A stretch of 64,000 nucleotides of DNA from Candidatus Nitrosopelagicus sp. (GCA_028344575.1 JAOMBO010000001.1:110221-174220); one strand, 5' to 3'; shown: positions 49,238 to 59,628, counted from the first letter of the stretch. Made by a program: numbers and translations. The notes: generated by a model not told the origin, from the sequence alone.

Positions 49238-50056
49238 TTATGTTCCAAGTTTAATATCACTAGCACAAATAGATCTAATTGTTTCAATAGCAGATAATAT
49301 TGCAAGTCTACTTGTACGAGGATTATTAGAATCAGGGACATTTTCAATTTTAGTTGTGATTTGACCAAATTTTCCACGAGCTATAATTTCATGTGTATTT
49401 TTACTAGTATTTGGATCAGCAATAATTTTTACAATTGTTTCATGACTTCCGAGTCCTGAAAGACTAAGTAGTGCAGAAACATTGATGTTCTTTGGAAATA
49501 ATCTTACAGCTTCACTTGCAGTACCTTCAAAAATTGTAGATGTTTCTTTAATCTCATCAAGATTTATTTTAAAATCATCAAAAAATTTTGCACCCTTTAA
49601 TGAATTAGGATGTTTTGTGGTAGTTAAAATAACTGAATCAAGTTCAGACTTTACAGATTTTATTGCATCAATTCCAGATATTGCACCAGATGGAAGATAA
49701 ACAGTTTTTTTTAGTTCCTTACATGCGTCAGAAATTATTTCAAATACAGATTCATCTAATAAAGCACCACTACTCATGATTACCAAATCCTTTCTGTTTT
49801 GAAGTATACTCAATGCATTATCACTAACTGCATCTTGAGATGCAGCTTCAACTATCAGATCAACAGGGTTGGAAGATAAGAGATGTACATTTTCAACAAC
49901 TACAGGTTTATTTTTTAATTTACTAGAAAGAGAAGCAGATTTTTCTTTATCTTCATCAAAAATGTGGGTTAGTTTTGCAGGGATTATTCCAGTATCAATT
50001 GCAATTGCAATTTGTGTACCAATCGAACCACATCCTAGTAAGCCGATTCGTTTCAT
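49238..50056 (-). CDS. nadX: L-aspartate dehydrogenase (NadX-type)
   Basis: 'IGLLGCGSIGTQIAIAID', 'LIVEAASQDAV', 'LPSGAISGIDAI', 'FEGTASEAVRLFPKNINVSA'. Confidence 0.92.
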   Translation of the reverse strand: MKRIGLLGCGSIGTQIAIAIDTGIIPAKLTHIFDEDKEKSASLSSKLKNKPVVVENVHLLSSNPVDLIVEAASQDAVSDNALSILQNRKDLVIMSSGALLDESVFEIISDACKELKKTVYLPSGAISGIDAIKSVKSELDSVILTTTKHPNSLKGAKFFDDFKINLDEIKETSTIFEGTASEAVRLFPKNINVSALLSLSGLGSHETIVKIIADPNTSKNTHEIIARGKFGQITTKIENVPDSNNPRTSRLAILSAIETIRSICASDIKLGT

Positions 50057-50136
50057 GTATATTTTTGAATAGAATTTTGTAAATAAACTCTAAGTTTATG
50101 CGTATAACGATTATAAGCATCATAGACGATCTTTGA

Positions 50137-51234
50137 TTGTTGAACGGTAATTCAATTGGTAGAAGACTAGTTCTCACTAGTTTTGGTGAGAGTCATGGTA
50201 AATGTATTGGTGCAGTTTTAGATGGTTGCCCAGCAGGTTTGGAATTAGAAGAAAATGATATCCAAAAAATGCTAGATTTAAGAAAACCAGGACAATCACT
50301 TGTGTCCACACAAAGAAAAGAAGGAGATGTGGTTGAGATTCTCACAGGCACATTCAGAGGATATACTACAGGAGCTCCAATTACAATGATTATTTGGAAC
50401 AAAGATCAAAAATCAATAGCATATGAAAAGTTAAGAACTGAAATGCGTCCAGGACATTCCGATTATCCCGCATACATGAAATATAAAAAATTCAATGATC
50501 ATAGAGGAGGAGGAAGATTTTCAGGAAGATTAACCGCAACTCACGTTATGGGCGGAGCAATTGCTAGAAAATTATTAAAAGATACAATTGGAGTTGAGAC
50601 AAATTCTTACACATCGCAGATTGGAAAAGTGAAAATGAAAAAAGAAGCTACAAAAAAAGAATTCAAGTCCATCTATACAAACGATGTAAGATGTCCTGAA
50701 AAAAATACAGCGGAGAAAATGAAGAGTGTTATTTTAGGTGCTAGAAAAAAAGGCGATTCACTTGGTGGAATAATAGAATCCATAACTACTAATTTACCCG
50801 TAGGGTTAGGAGAACCTATTTTTGGCTCATTGGAATCCGATATAAGTAAAGCAATTTTTTCAATTCCAGCAGTTAAAGGAATAGAATTTGGTTCAGGTTT
50901 TGCAGGTTCAGAAAAATTCGGTTCAGAAAATAATGATGCATATGCTATGAAGGGAAGAAAAATTACAACAAAAACCAATAATTCAGGAGGAATTTTAGGA
51001 GGTATTTCAAATGGCATGCCAATTACACTTAGAATTGCATTCAAACCTGCATCATCCATTTCTCAAGTCCAAGAAAGTGTTGACATAAAAAAGAAAAAAT
51101 CAATTAAATTGCAAGTAGGAGGAAGACATGATCCATGCGTAGTGCCACGTGCACCGCCAGTAGTTGATTCGTTGGTTGCATTAACCATAGCAGATCACGC
51201 ACTACTTAGTGGTTCCATAAAACCAACATTATGA
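50137..51234 (+). CDS. aroC: Chorismate synthase (TTG start)
   Basis: 'LTSFGESHGKCIGAVLDGCPAGL', 'RPGHSDYPAYMKYKKFNDHRGGGRFSGRLTA', 'GRHDPCVVPRAPPVVD'. Confidence 0.98.
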   Translation: MLNGNSIGRRLVLTSFGESHGKCIGAVLDGCPAGLELEENDIQKMLDLRKPGQSLVSTQRKEGDVVEILTGTFRGYTTGAPITMIIWNKDQKSIAYEKLRTEMRPGHSDYPAYMKYKKFNDHRGGGRFSGRLTATHVMGGAIARKLLKDTIGVETNSYTSQIGKVKMKKEATKKEFKSIYTNDVRCPEKNTAEKMKSVILGARKKGDSLGGIIESITTNLPVGLGEPIFGSLESDISKAIFSIPAVKGIEFGSGFAGSEKFGSENNDAYAMKGRKITTKTNNSGGILGGISNGMPITLRIAFKPASSISQVQESVDIKKKKSIKLQVGGRHDPCVVPRAPPVVDSLVALTIADHALLSGSIKPTL

Positions 51235-52592
51235 AAATGACTGAACTAGATGAATTAAGAAAAAAAATTGAAACAATTACAATTGAAATGTTATCTCTAT
51301 TAAAAACAAGAACGGAGATTGCACAAGAAATTGGTAAAATAAAAAATCAGCAGGGGATGAGTGTATCTAATGAATCCAGAGAAGATGAACTTAGGGAATT
51401 GGTAAAAAAGCAATGTCAAGATATCAGTTTTGATTCAAATACAGCACTCAAATTCTTAAATTTTTTATTAAATGAATCAGTTAAGGTTCAATCTGTAGAA
51501 TCAAATACACATTTAGCAATTTTTCTTAAAGCAAAAGAATTAGAACAACAAGGCAAAAAAATAATTCACTTAGAAGTTGGCGAACCAGATTTTCAACCTC
51601 CAATTAATGTAAAAAAGTCATTATCAGAAGTATATGATAAAGGATTTGGAAAATATGGCCCGGCTAAAGGTTTACCAGAATTTAGAACAAAATTAGCAGA
51701 ATTTGCCAACAAAAATTTTGATACTAAAGTAAATTTAGAAAATATAATGGTCACACCTGGTGCGAGGTTTGGTGTTTTTCTTGCAATATCCACATTATTA
51801 GATCCAAGTGATGAGATCATAGTCATAGAACCAGCATGGCCAGCATATAGACAATGTGCAATGAATTCAGGAATCAAAGTGAGAAGTATTAAGACAACAT
51901 TAGAGAATAGGTGGGAACCAGATCTTGATGAGATTTTATCATGTATTAATGAAAATACAAAGATGATTGTTCTTAATTATCCAAATAATCCTACTGGGAA
52001 AATTCTACCTAAAACATTACAAAATCAGATTGTAGAAGTTGCAAAAGAAAATGATCTGTATATTCTCAGTGATGAGATTTACAGTAATTATTCAAATGGA
52101 GAATGGAATAGTATTTTATCATACAATTATGAAAAATCAATTGTCACACAATCATTTTCAAAATCACATTCCATGACAGGTTATAGAATTGGATATCTAG
52201 TTTCCAGTAAAAACATCATTGAGAAATTAACAAAATTACAGGCACTTTGTTTAACAAATGTTTCAGAACCAATTCAGTATACAGCTATGAAATCACTGGA
52301 TGATGACGTGACAGAGAATACAAAGATTATGAAGGATAGATTAACAGAATTGGAAGACATATGTAAAAAAATGGAATTAGAGTTTATCAGGCCCGATGGT
52401 GCAATGTATATTTTTGTGCGTACTAAAAATCCAATCAATACATCAGAATTATCAGAAGAATTGTTAAATCATGGAGTAGCAATAGCACCTGGAATTGGAT
52501 TTGGAGACTATAATGAATTTTTCCGAATATCAGCATGTTTAGACATAAAAACACTAATTGAAGGCATGGACATATTAAAAACTAGGTTATAG
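51231..52592 (+). CDS. Chorismate mutase - class I/II aminotransferase fusion
   Basis: N-term AroQ-like 'ELDELRKKIETITIEMLSLLKTRTEIAQEIGKIK'; C-term PLP fold 'NYPNNPTGKI', 'SDEIYSNY', 'SFSKSHSMTGYRIGY'. Confidence 0.92.
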   Translation: MKMTELDELRKKIETITIEMLSLLKTRTEIAQEIGKIKNQQGMSVSNESREDELRELVKKQCQDISFDSNTALKFLNFLLNESVKVQSVESNTHLAIFLKAKELEQQGKKIIHLEVGEPDFQPPINVKKSLSEVYDKGFGKYGPAKGLPEFRTKLAEFANKNFDTKVNLENIMVTPGARFGVFLAISTLLDPSDEIIVIEPAWPAYRQCAMNSGIKVRSIKTTLENRWEPDLDEILSCINENTKMIVLNYPNNPTGKILPKTLQNQIVEVAKENDLYILSDEIYSNYSNGEWNSILSYNYEKSIVTQSFSKSHSMTGYRIGYLVSSKNIIEKLTKLQALCLTNVSEPIQYTAMKSLDDDVTENTKIMKDRLTELEDICKKMELEFIRPDGAMYIFVRTKNPINTSELSEELLNHGVAIAPGIGFGDYNEFFRISACLDIKTLIEGMDILKTRL

Positions 52593-52599
52593 ATGTAGA

Positions 52600-53451
52600 A
52601 TGGTTAAAACAATTGCAATAATTGGTGCAGGGGGAGCAATGGGCATGTGGTTTTCAGAATATTTCTCAAAAAAAGGATTTCAAGTTACAGGTTTCGACAA
52701 TACTAACCCAGTTGCAAAAAATATTAAAAAAGCAGATTCGTTAATTAGTGCAATTTTAAATGTGGATTATGTTTTATTATCAACACCAACAAAGAAAACA
52801 CCAGAAATTATTAGATTAATTGCAAAAGAGATGAAAAGAGAATCATTTCTTATAGATATAACTTCACAAAAATCAAAAACAGCAACTGCATTAGGAAAAA
52901 TACCTGCCAAAGTTTCACCAATTTGTATGCATCCAATGTTTGGCCCAGGTGCAAAAAATCTTAAAAATCATAACATAGTTTTGATCCCAATTAAAGATGG
53001 AAAGAAAGAGCTTAATGTTGCAAAGAGTCTTTTCCCAGATGGTAATTTTGTAACAATTGATTCAACAGAACATGATAAAAAAATTGCAATGATTCTTGGT
53101 TTAACTCATCTAATCAACATAGCATTTGCAAATATACTAGCAAAAGATGATAAAATATCATTAACAGAGAAAATGGCAGGAACTACATTCAAAGCTCAAA
53201 AGATTTTGGCAGAAAGTATAATGACAGAATCTCCAGAATTAATTGAAACTATAATATCAAATCCAGAAATTAGAAAGGTTGCAGAAGAGTTTTGGAAAGA
53301 TGTTGGAAGATTATTAGCATCAGCACAAGAAGGAAAAGGTGAAGAGATTATTGAGTATATCAATACAAATAAAGAAAAAATGGCTCAAAATGTTGACCTA
53401 GACAAATCATACAAGAAACTAACAAAGATGGTCAATACAATTGATAAATAA
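52600..53451 (+). CDS. tyrA: Prephenate dehydrogenase
   Basis: 'IAIIGAGGAMGMWFSEYFSKKGFQVTGFD', 'HPMFGPGAKNLKNHNIVLIPI'. Confidence 0.9.
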   Translation: MVKTIAIIGAGGAMGMWFSEYFSKKGFQVTGFDNTNPVAKNIKKADSLISAILNVDYVLLSTPTKKTPEIIRLIAKEMKRESFLIDITSQKSKTATALGKIPAKVSPICMHPMFGPGAKNLKNHNIVLIPIKDGKKELNVAKSLFPDGNFVTIDSTEHDKKIAMILGLTHLINIAFANILAKDDKISLTEKMAGTTFKAQKILAESIMTESPELIETIISNPEIRKVAEEFWKDVGRLLASAQEGKGEEIIEYINTNKEKMAQNVDLDKSYKKLTKMVNTIDK

Positions 53452-53855
53452 TGCATAAAACAAAAATTGTTACTACATTTTTAACAAACTCAGATAAAAT
53501 TTTACTCTTAAAACGAAGTCAAAAAGTAAAAAGTATGAAAAATCTCTGGGCAGGAATTAGTGGAATAATAGAAGGAGATGAAAGACCAGTTAAACGTGCA
53601 AAAATTGAGGTTTATGAAGAAGTTGGAATTGAAGAATCAGATATTAAATTAATCAGAGAGGGAGATGTGATTTTAATAGAATCCCCTCAATATGAAAATC
53701 ATCAATGGGAAGTTTATCCGTTTTTATTTTCTTGTAATAATCGAAAAATTAAATTGAATTGGGAAAATTCAGATTCAAAATGGATAAGTATGAATGAATT
53801 AAATGATTTTGTAACAGTTCCAAGTCTTGACAAAGTATTAACTAGATTGTTCTAA
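53451..53855 (+). CDS. NUDIX hydrolase
   Basis: Nudix-like 'GIIEGDERPVKRAKIEVYEEVGI'. Confidence 0.88.
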   Translation: MHKTKIVTTFLTNSDKILLLKRSQKVKSMKNLWAGISGIIEGDERPVKRAKIEVYEEVGIEESDIKLIREGDVILIESPQYENHQWEVYPFLFSCNNRKIKLNWENSDSKWISMNELNDFVTVPSLDKVLTRLF

Positions 53856-55166
53856 TTTTTCAGGATCTTTTTCATATTTTCTTTGTTGAGGTAGCATCAG
53901 ATACACACATGCTCCACCACACATAGTACAAGGTACATTATTTCCAGGATGTTGACCAGTTCTTCCATGGATTTTTGCCGCTTGCTCAGGATCTATAGAT
54001 AACGCCAATTGTTTTTCCCAATCTAAAGTTCTTCGTGCTTCAGTCATCTTCATATCCCATTTGATTGCTTTTTCTCTCAATTTAACAAGATCACCAGCGT
54101 GTGCTGCAATACGATATGCAATTAGACCCGCTTTTACTTCCTCAGCGTTAGGTAGAGCGAGATGCTCAGAAGGAGTTAGATAACATAAAAGATCAACACC
54201 CTCACTGGCAGATACGGCTGCACCTATAGCACTTGCAATATGGTCATGTCCAGATGCAATATCTGTCACCAAAGGTCCTAAAACATAGTAAGGAACATCA
54301 CCAATAAGTGATTTTGCTAATCTAACATTTGCAGCAACTTCATTTAATGGAACATGACCTGGACCTTCAATCATAACTTGAACTTCTTTTTCATTTGCAC
54401 GTTTAGCTAATCGTGAGATATTAATCATTTCTTGAACTTGTAGTTCATCATGAGAATCTAAGATTGAACCAGGTCGTAATGCATCACCTAAACTGAATGT
54501 TACATCATATTTTTGTGCTAATTCCATCATATAGTCATAATGAGTAATGTAAGGATTTTCTTTATCATATTTTAACATCCATGCTGCAGTAATAGTTCCA
54601 CCTTTACTGACTACGCCAGCATAACGCTCAACTTTTAGAATTCTTTTAGCAATTTCTTTTGTTATACCAGAATGAATTGTTGTATAATCAACTCCATCTT
54701 TTATGTTATTTTCAAATGCTTTGAGAAAATCATCTTCAGTAATGTCTAATGGATTTTTGTGTTTTTCTACTCCAAAATTATATGCTTCATAAATTGGTAC
54801 AGTCCCAAACGTAATTGGTGCAACCTCTAACAATTTTCTTCTGACAACTCCAACATCACCACCATCACTTAAATCCATAATTGTATCTGCATGGTATTTT
54901 ACTGCAACTTTTGCTTTCTCAACTTCTTCATCAATATCTACATTCAAAGTAGAAGTACCAATGTTAACATTCACCTTAGTTTTTGTACCTTTACCAATTG
55001 CAACATTGTGTATTTTTTCTTTACGTACATTGTTGCTTGGAATAATTATTGAACCGCTAGCAACTTTTGGTATTAACCAATCAAGCGTAACATCTTCATC
55101 TTTTGCTACCTGTTTCATTTCATCAGTAGCTATACCTCTTCGTGCGGAAGTCATTTGAGTCGCCAT
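53838..55166 (-). CDS. thiC: Phosphomethylpyrimidine synthase ThiC
   Basis: 'MIEGPGHVPLNEVAANV', 'CTMCGGACVYLML', 'CYLTPSEHLALPN'. Confidence 0.97.
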   Translation of the reverse strand: MATQMTSARRGIATDEMKQVAKDEDVTLDWLIPKVASGSIIIPSNNVRKEKIHNVAIGKGTKTKVNVNIGTSTLNVDIDEEVEKAKVAVKYHADTIMDLSDGGDVGVVRRKLLEVAPITFGTVPIYEAYNFGVEKHKNPLDITEDDFLKAFENNIKDGVDYTTIHSGITKEIAKRILKVERYAGVVSKGGTITAAWMLKYDKENPYITHYDYMMELAQKYDVTFSLGDALRPGSILDSHDELQVQEMINISRLAKRANEKEVQVMIEGPGHVPLNEVAANVRLAKSLIGDVPYYVLGPLVTDIASGHDHIASAIGAAVSASEGVDLLCYLTPSEHLALPNAEEVKAGLIAYRIAAHAGDLVKLREKAIKWDMKMTEARRTLDWEKQLALSIDPEQAAKIHGRTGQHPGNNVPCTMCGGACVYLMLPQQRKYEKDPEKLEQSS

Positions 55167-55218
55167 ATAGTAAATTGTCAAATGGTGGATTTAAACAATC
55201 GTTTAATTTACGATCACC

Positions 55219-56496
55219 ATGAATGTTCTTTCGATTGGAGGCTCAGACCCATCATCAGGGGCCGGGATTCAAAGCGATATCAAAACATTTGAAAATCATG
55301 GAGTATACGGACTAACCGTAATTACAGCCATTACTAGTCAAAATACAAAGAAAATTTCTAAAATTTTACCAATTTCATCAAATATAATCAAATCTCAATT
55401 AGAATCAGTACTAAATGATTTCAAAATTGATGCCATTAAAATTGGAATGTTGTATGATACAGCAATAATTAAAGCAGTACATTCAATGATTAAGAAACAA
55501 AAATGTCCAATTGTTGTTGACCCAATAATTGAATCTACAACTAAAACTATTCTCCTGAAAAAATCAGCTATCAAGAATTATAAAAAAATGATAATACCGT
55601 TAGCAACAATCATTACCCCAAATAAACAAGAAGCCAAAATATTAGCAGGAACATCATCGATTAAAGAAGCAGCAAAGGTGATACAGCAATTAGGAGCAAA
55701 AAGTGTTATAATTACAGGGTATAATGAATCAAAAAATATCATAGAAGATTATGTTTTGGAATCAGAAAAAGAATATGTTTTGAAAGGTAAAAAAATTAAA
55801 ATTATCAATCATGGAAGTGGATGCAATTATTCTGCATCAATAACCTCATCACTAGCATTAAAAAGATCAATTCATGATGCAGCCAATTATGCAAAAGAGT
55901 ATGTATTTCAATCTATAAAAAATTCTAAAAAATTAGGTAAAGGAATTAAAATAACACATAAAAAAATATCTGGAATGCAAAAAGAACTTTCAAGTTCAAT
56001 TATTGATTTTCAGAATATTAAAAATAATTCAAAATTAATTCCTGAATGTCAAACAAATTTTGTTTTTTCAAAAATTAAACCGAATAAAATTAGTAATGTA
56101 TTAGGAGTTTCAGGAAGATTAGTTAAAGCAGGTGATAAGATTATCCAGGCGGGGGAACTAAAGTATGGAGGTTCACAACATGTAGCAACCGCAGTTATTG
56201 AAGTTTCTAAGAAATTTCCTGAAATTCGTTCAGCAATTAACATAAAATATCAACCAGAATTAATTGTTAAAGCAAAGAAAAAGGGAATGAAAGTAATAAG
56301 TTATGATAGAAAAAAAGAATCTAAAAATTCAAAACAGAAAGAGAATTCATCAATATCATGGGGAATTTCTAGTTGCCTGAAATCTACAAAACCAGATATT
56401 ATATTCCATAAAGGAGACATGGGAAAAGAACCTATGATCATAATATTTGGAATTAATCCAGATGAAGTAGTAAAGAAAATTTTGTTAATCCAATAA
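55219..56496 (+). CDS. ThiD-ThiN fusion: HMP(-P) kinase + ThiN-type thiamine-phosphate synthase
   Basis: 'LSIGGSDPSSGAGIQSDIKTFENHGVYG'; ThiN 'VPECQTNFVF'-like 'IPECQTNFVFSK...VSGRLVKAGDKIIQAGELKYGGSQHVA'. Confidence 0.93.
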   Translation: MNVLSIGGSDPSSGAGIQSDIKTFENHGVYGLTVITAITSQNTKKISKILPISSNIIKSQLESVLNDFKIDAIKIGMLYDTAIIKAVHSMIKKQKCPIVVDPIIESTTKTILLKKSAIKNYKKMIIPLATIITPNKQEAKILAGTSSIKEAAKVIQQLGAKSVIITGYNESKNIIEDYVLESEKEYVLKGKKIKIINHGSGCNYSASITSSLALKRSIHDAANYAKEYVFQSIKNSKKLGKGIKITHKKISGMQKELSSSIIDFQNIKNNSKLIPECQTNFVFSKIKPNKISNVLGVSGRLVKAGDKIIQAGELKYGGSQHVATAVIEVSKKFPEIRSAINIKYQPELIVKAKKKGMKVISYDRKKESKNSKQKENSSISWGISSCLKSTKPDIIFHKGDMGKEPMIIIFGINPDEVVKKILLIQ

Positions 56497-56552
56497 ATCA
56501 CTAAAGATTGTATAATTGAACATAAATAGAACTCAAAAGTGCATACAAACTC

Positions 56553-57242
56553 ATGAAGGCAGTAATTTTAGCAGGAGGGCTTGGTACTAGACTACAACCG
56601 TATACAAAAACTCTTCCTAAACCAATGCTTCCATTAGGTGGAAAGGCAATTTTAGAGCATGAAATTGAATGGGTTAAAAAAAATGGAATAAAAGAAATTG
56701 TTCTATGCGTGAGTTATTTACGAAAAAAAATTGAAGATTATTTTGGTAATGGTGAAAAATTTGGCGTTAAAATTGAATATGCCATTTCAAGTAAACCACT
56801 TGCAACAGCAGGTCAATTAAAAACTGCTGAAAAATTTATTGATGGTACATTTGTTTGCCTATATGGAGATTCAATCTATAATTTTAGTTTGAGAAACATG
56901 ATTAAACAACACACAAAATCTAAATCTAATATCACTATGAGTCTCTATGATTACAAATTTAATTTGAAATATGGTGTAATCGATACAAAAAAAAGTGGTC
57001 AGGTAACTTCATGGAATGAAAAACCAGAATTTTCAGCAAAAATTAACATAGGTTGCTATGTAATGGAACCAGAAGTGTTTCAATTAATTCCAAAAAATAA
57101 GCCATATGGAATGGATAGTGTTATACGAAAAACACTTGCAAAGAAAAACAAAGTCGGTAGTGTGATTTCTAAAAAAGGATTTATCGATATTGGGGATAAA
57201 GAAACCTATGAAAAAACAAATGAAGAGTATGGTAAAAAATAG
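56553..57242 (+). CDS. Sugar-phosphate nucleotidyltransferase
   Basis: 'MKAVILAGGLGTRLQPYTKTLPKPMLPLGGKAILEHEI', 'YGDSIYN'. Confidence 0.95.
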   Translation: MKAVILAGGLGTRLQPYTKTLPKPMLPLGGKAILEHEIEWVKKNGIKEIVLCVSYLRKKIEDYFGNGEKFGVKIEYAISSKPLATAGQLKTAEKFIDGTFVCLYGDSIYNFSLRNMIKQHTKSKSNITMSLYDYKFNLKYGVIDTKKSGQVTSWNEKPEFSAKINIGCYVMEPEVFQLIPKNKPYGMDSVIRKTLAKKNKVGSVISKKGFIDIGDKETYEKTNEEYGKK

Positions 57243-57248
57243 GATGAT

Positions 57249-57689
57249 TTGGTAATGACAGATGTTAAAATTCGAGATATAGTTGAATCAGATATTGATA
57301 ATGGTTTTCTTGAAAGCTTAGACAGTTTACGAAAAGCAAGCGATCTAGATAAAAAAATTGGAAAAGATATACTTAGAAAAATTATCGCAAATCCAGATCA
57401 TGTAATACATGTAGCAGAGATTGATGGAAGAATTGTTGGTTCAACGACATTACTAATTGAACAAAAATTCATTCATAATGGAGGACGTGTAGGGCATATA
57501 GAAGACGTTGTCGTGTCAAAAGAATATGAAGGAAGAGGTCTAGGAATTAAACTTGTGAGTTCATTACTAGAAAAAGCAAAATTGATGAATTGTTATAAAA
57601 CAATTCTAGATTGCAAAGATGAGCTCATTCCATTTTATGAAAGAATTGGATTCAAACAAGAATCAAATCAAATGAGATATAATCATTAA
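57249..57689 (+). CDS. GNA1-like glucosamine-6-phosphate N-acetyltransferase (GNAT); ATG alternative at 57255
   Basis: 'GSTTLLIEQKFIHNGGRVGHIEDVVVSKEYEGRGLGIKLVSSLLEKAKLMNCYKTILDCKDELIPFYERIGFKQESNQMRY'. Confidence 0.85.
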   Translation: MVMTDVKIRDIVESDIDNGFLESLDSLRKASDLDKKIGKDILRKIIANPDHVIHVAEIDGRIVGSTTLLIEQKFIHNGGRVGHIEDVVVSKEYEGRGLGIKLVSSLLEKAKLMNCYKTILDCKDELIPFYERIGFKQESNQMRYNH

Positions 57690-58951
57690 TTATCTTCTTT
57701 TTTAAAATTAAATAGTTTTGATGCTGCATCAATTACATCAGAATTTCCATGTTCAGTTTCTTTTCTAAGATTATTCATAGGAGTTGACATAATATTTTCA
57801 GCAACAGATTTAGTTAATTCTTCAATTATTTTTTTTTGTGAATCATTTAGTTCACCTAACATACTAAATGCCTTTTCAAGTTCTTTTATTCTGATTGCAT
57901 CCGTACTTTTGAAGACATCTTTTACAATAGGTTCAGCTTCTAATCTTTTCATAGTGGCTTCTAATACTGGCAATTCTTCTTTAATAATTTCTTCTGCAGA
58001 GTTTTTCTGACCAATCCTACTCCTCATATTCTTATCAACCATTTCAGCAATTTGATCAATATTCATCAATTTTATCCCTCTAAGTTCAGCAACTTTTTCA
58101 TCAACAGTTCGAGGATTAGAAAGATCTAGTATCATCATTCCAGAATGTTTAGTTTCAAGAGCCTTTTGTATTCTCTCAAAAGTTACTAAAAAGTAAGGCG
58201 CAGTAGTAGCCACAAATACAATATCATAATTTTCAAAACCAGTTAAGATTGAGTTAAAATCAACAGGTTGACCGCCGACTGTTTTAGAAAATGATGTTGA
58301 ACGTTCTACAGTTCTACTTGAGATAAAGAATGGATATCCACGTTTTGTTAATGATTTTGCAACTAATGTAGCAGCCTCACCGGTTCCAATCAAAAGAATT
58401 TTTTTGGATTTCATTTCATCAACATTTTCTTCAGCAAGTTTAACCGCCATTGAACCTACAGAGATACTTCCTTTGCTAATACCAGTTGAAGTTCTTACTC
58501 TAGTACCAACACGTATGGCTTTATCAAATAATGTATTTAGTGATTCACCGGAAACTTTTAATTTTTTTGCAGATTGAATTGAATCTTTAATTTGTGTCAT
58601 GATTTGTTCTTCACCAACAACCATAGAATCTAAACCAGAAGTTAATTTCAATAGATGTTCATAAACTTCAGAATTTTGGGACCATTCTAAATTTTCTTTA
58701 AAGCTATTTTCTTCTAACCCAGATAGTGATGCCCAAGTTTTTTTAATTTGATCTCTATCAAATGTACTACCAGAACCAAAAATCTCTACACGATTACATG
58801 TTTGTAATATTACACATTCAGACAAACCCGTATGTTCTTTGAAGGATCTATAAGCATTTTCAGAATCACCTAATGAGAATCTTTCAAGTACATGAATAGG
58901 AGATTTCTTAAAAGTTACTCGTGCATTAATAATATTTTTTGTCATTTCCAA
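57686..58951 (-). CDS. hemA: Glutamyl-tRNA reductase
   Basis: 'ECVILQTCNRVEIFG', 'LTSGLDSMVVGEEQIMTQIK', 'ILLIGTGEAATLVAKSL'. Confidence 0.97.
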   Translation of the reverse strand: MEMTKNIINARVTFKKSPIHVLERFSLGDSENAYRSFKEHTGLSECVILQTCNRVEIFGSGSTFDRDQIKKTWASLSGLEENSFKENLEWSQNSEVYEHLLKLTSGLDSMVVGEEQIMTQIKDSIQSAKKLKVSGESLNTLFDKAIRVGTRVRTSTGISKGSISVGSMAVKLAEENVDEMKSKKILLIGTGEAATLVAKSLTKRGYPFFISSRTVERSTSFSKTVGGQPVDFNSILTGFENYDIVFVATTAPYFLVTFERIQKALETKHSGMMILDLSNPRTVDEKVAELRGIKLMNIDQIAEMVDKNMRSRIGQKNSAEEIIKEELPVLEATMKRLEAEPIVKDVFKSTDAIRIKELEKAFSMLGELNDSQKKIIEELTKSVAENIMSTPMNNLRKETEHGNSDVIDAASKLFNFKKEDN

Positions 58952-59628
58952 TCTTTCACCATTTTTTTAATTGTAGTCTGTATTGCCTTGTATTTTCCAT
59001 CTTTTAATAACTCTTTAACACGTTTATCATTCACTAATTCATAAAGAAATTTTTTTCTTTCAATCTGAGTTAAGATATATTTTTTTGATTCAGTTCGTGC
59101 AAATTTTTGGATTTTAATTAATTCTATGTCTTCATTAGAGATATTTTTTTGTATACATTTTTCTGTCTTCGATTTAATTTTTTTTGCCATGATTGGACTA
59201 CCGCCATTAGTAGAAATTGCAATCTTGATTGTTTTTTTGATATCAATTAATGAAAGATATGAAATGTCACTTGAGTCTGGAGAATCAGATGCATATGCAA
59301 GAATTTTCATTTTTTTAGCAGTTTCAACTAGTTTTTGATTCAAAAGTGAGTCAGTAGTTGAAACAATTACTAAAAATGGTTTGTACGTTTTTAAAAAAAG
59401 TGAAGAAGTTATTTTAATTTTTTTAAAAATAATTTTTTTAGTTTTTGCGAGATTTGTAATTTCAGAATTAGGTTTTTCGCCAATTACAATAATTTTACAT
59501 CCTTCATTTTGAAGTAATTTTATGCGTTTCAAGGCTTCATTGCCAGCACCAACAACAATGACTGTTTTCCCATTTAGATGAAGATCGATTATCAACGATC
59601 TGCCATTAACAAAATGTAATTTATACAT
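58942..59628 (-). CDS. Precorrin-2 dehydrogenase/sirohydrochlorin ferrochelatase-like
   Basis: 'LHLNGKTVIVVGAGNEALKRIKLLQNEGCKIIVIGE', 'AISTNGGSPIMAKKIKSKTE'. Confidence 0.88.
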   Translation of the reverse strand: MYKLHFVNGRSLIIDLHLNGKTVIVVGAGNEALKRIKLLQNEGCKIIVIGEKPNSEITNLAKTKKIIFKKIKITSSLFLKTYKPFLVIVSTTDSLLNQKLVETAKKMKILAYASDSPDSSDISYLSLIDIKKTIKIAISTNGGSPIMAKKIKSKTEKCIQKNISNEDIELIKIQKFARTESKKYILTQIERKKFLYELVNDKRVKELLKDGKYKAIQTTIKKMVKDWK

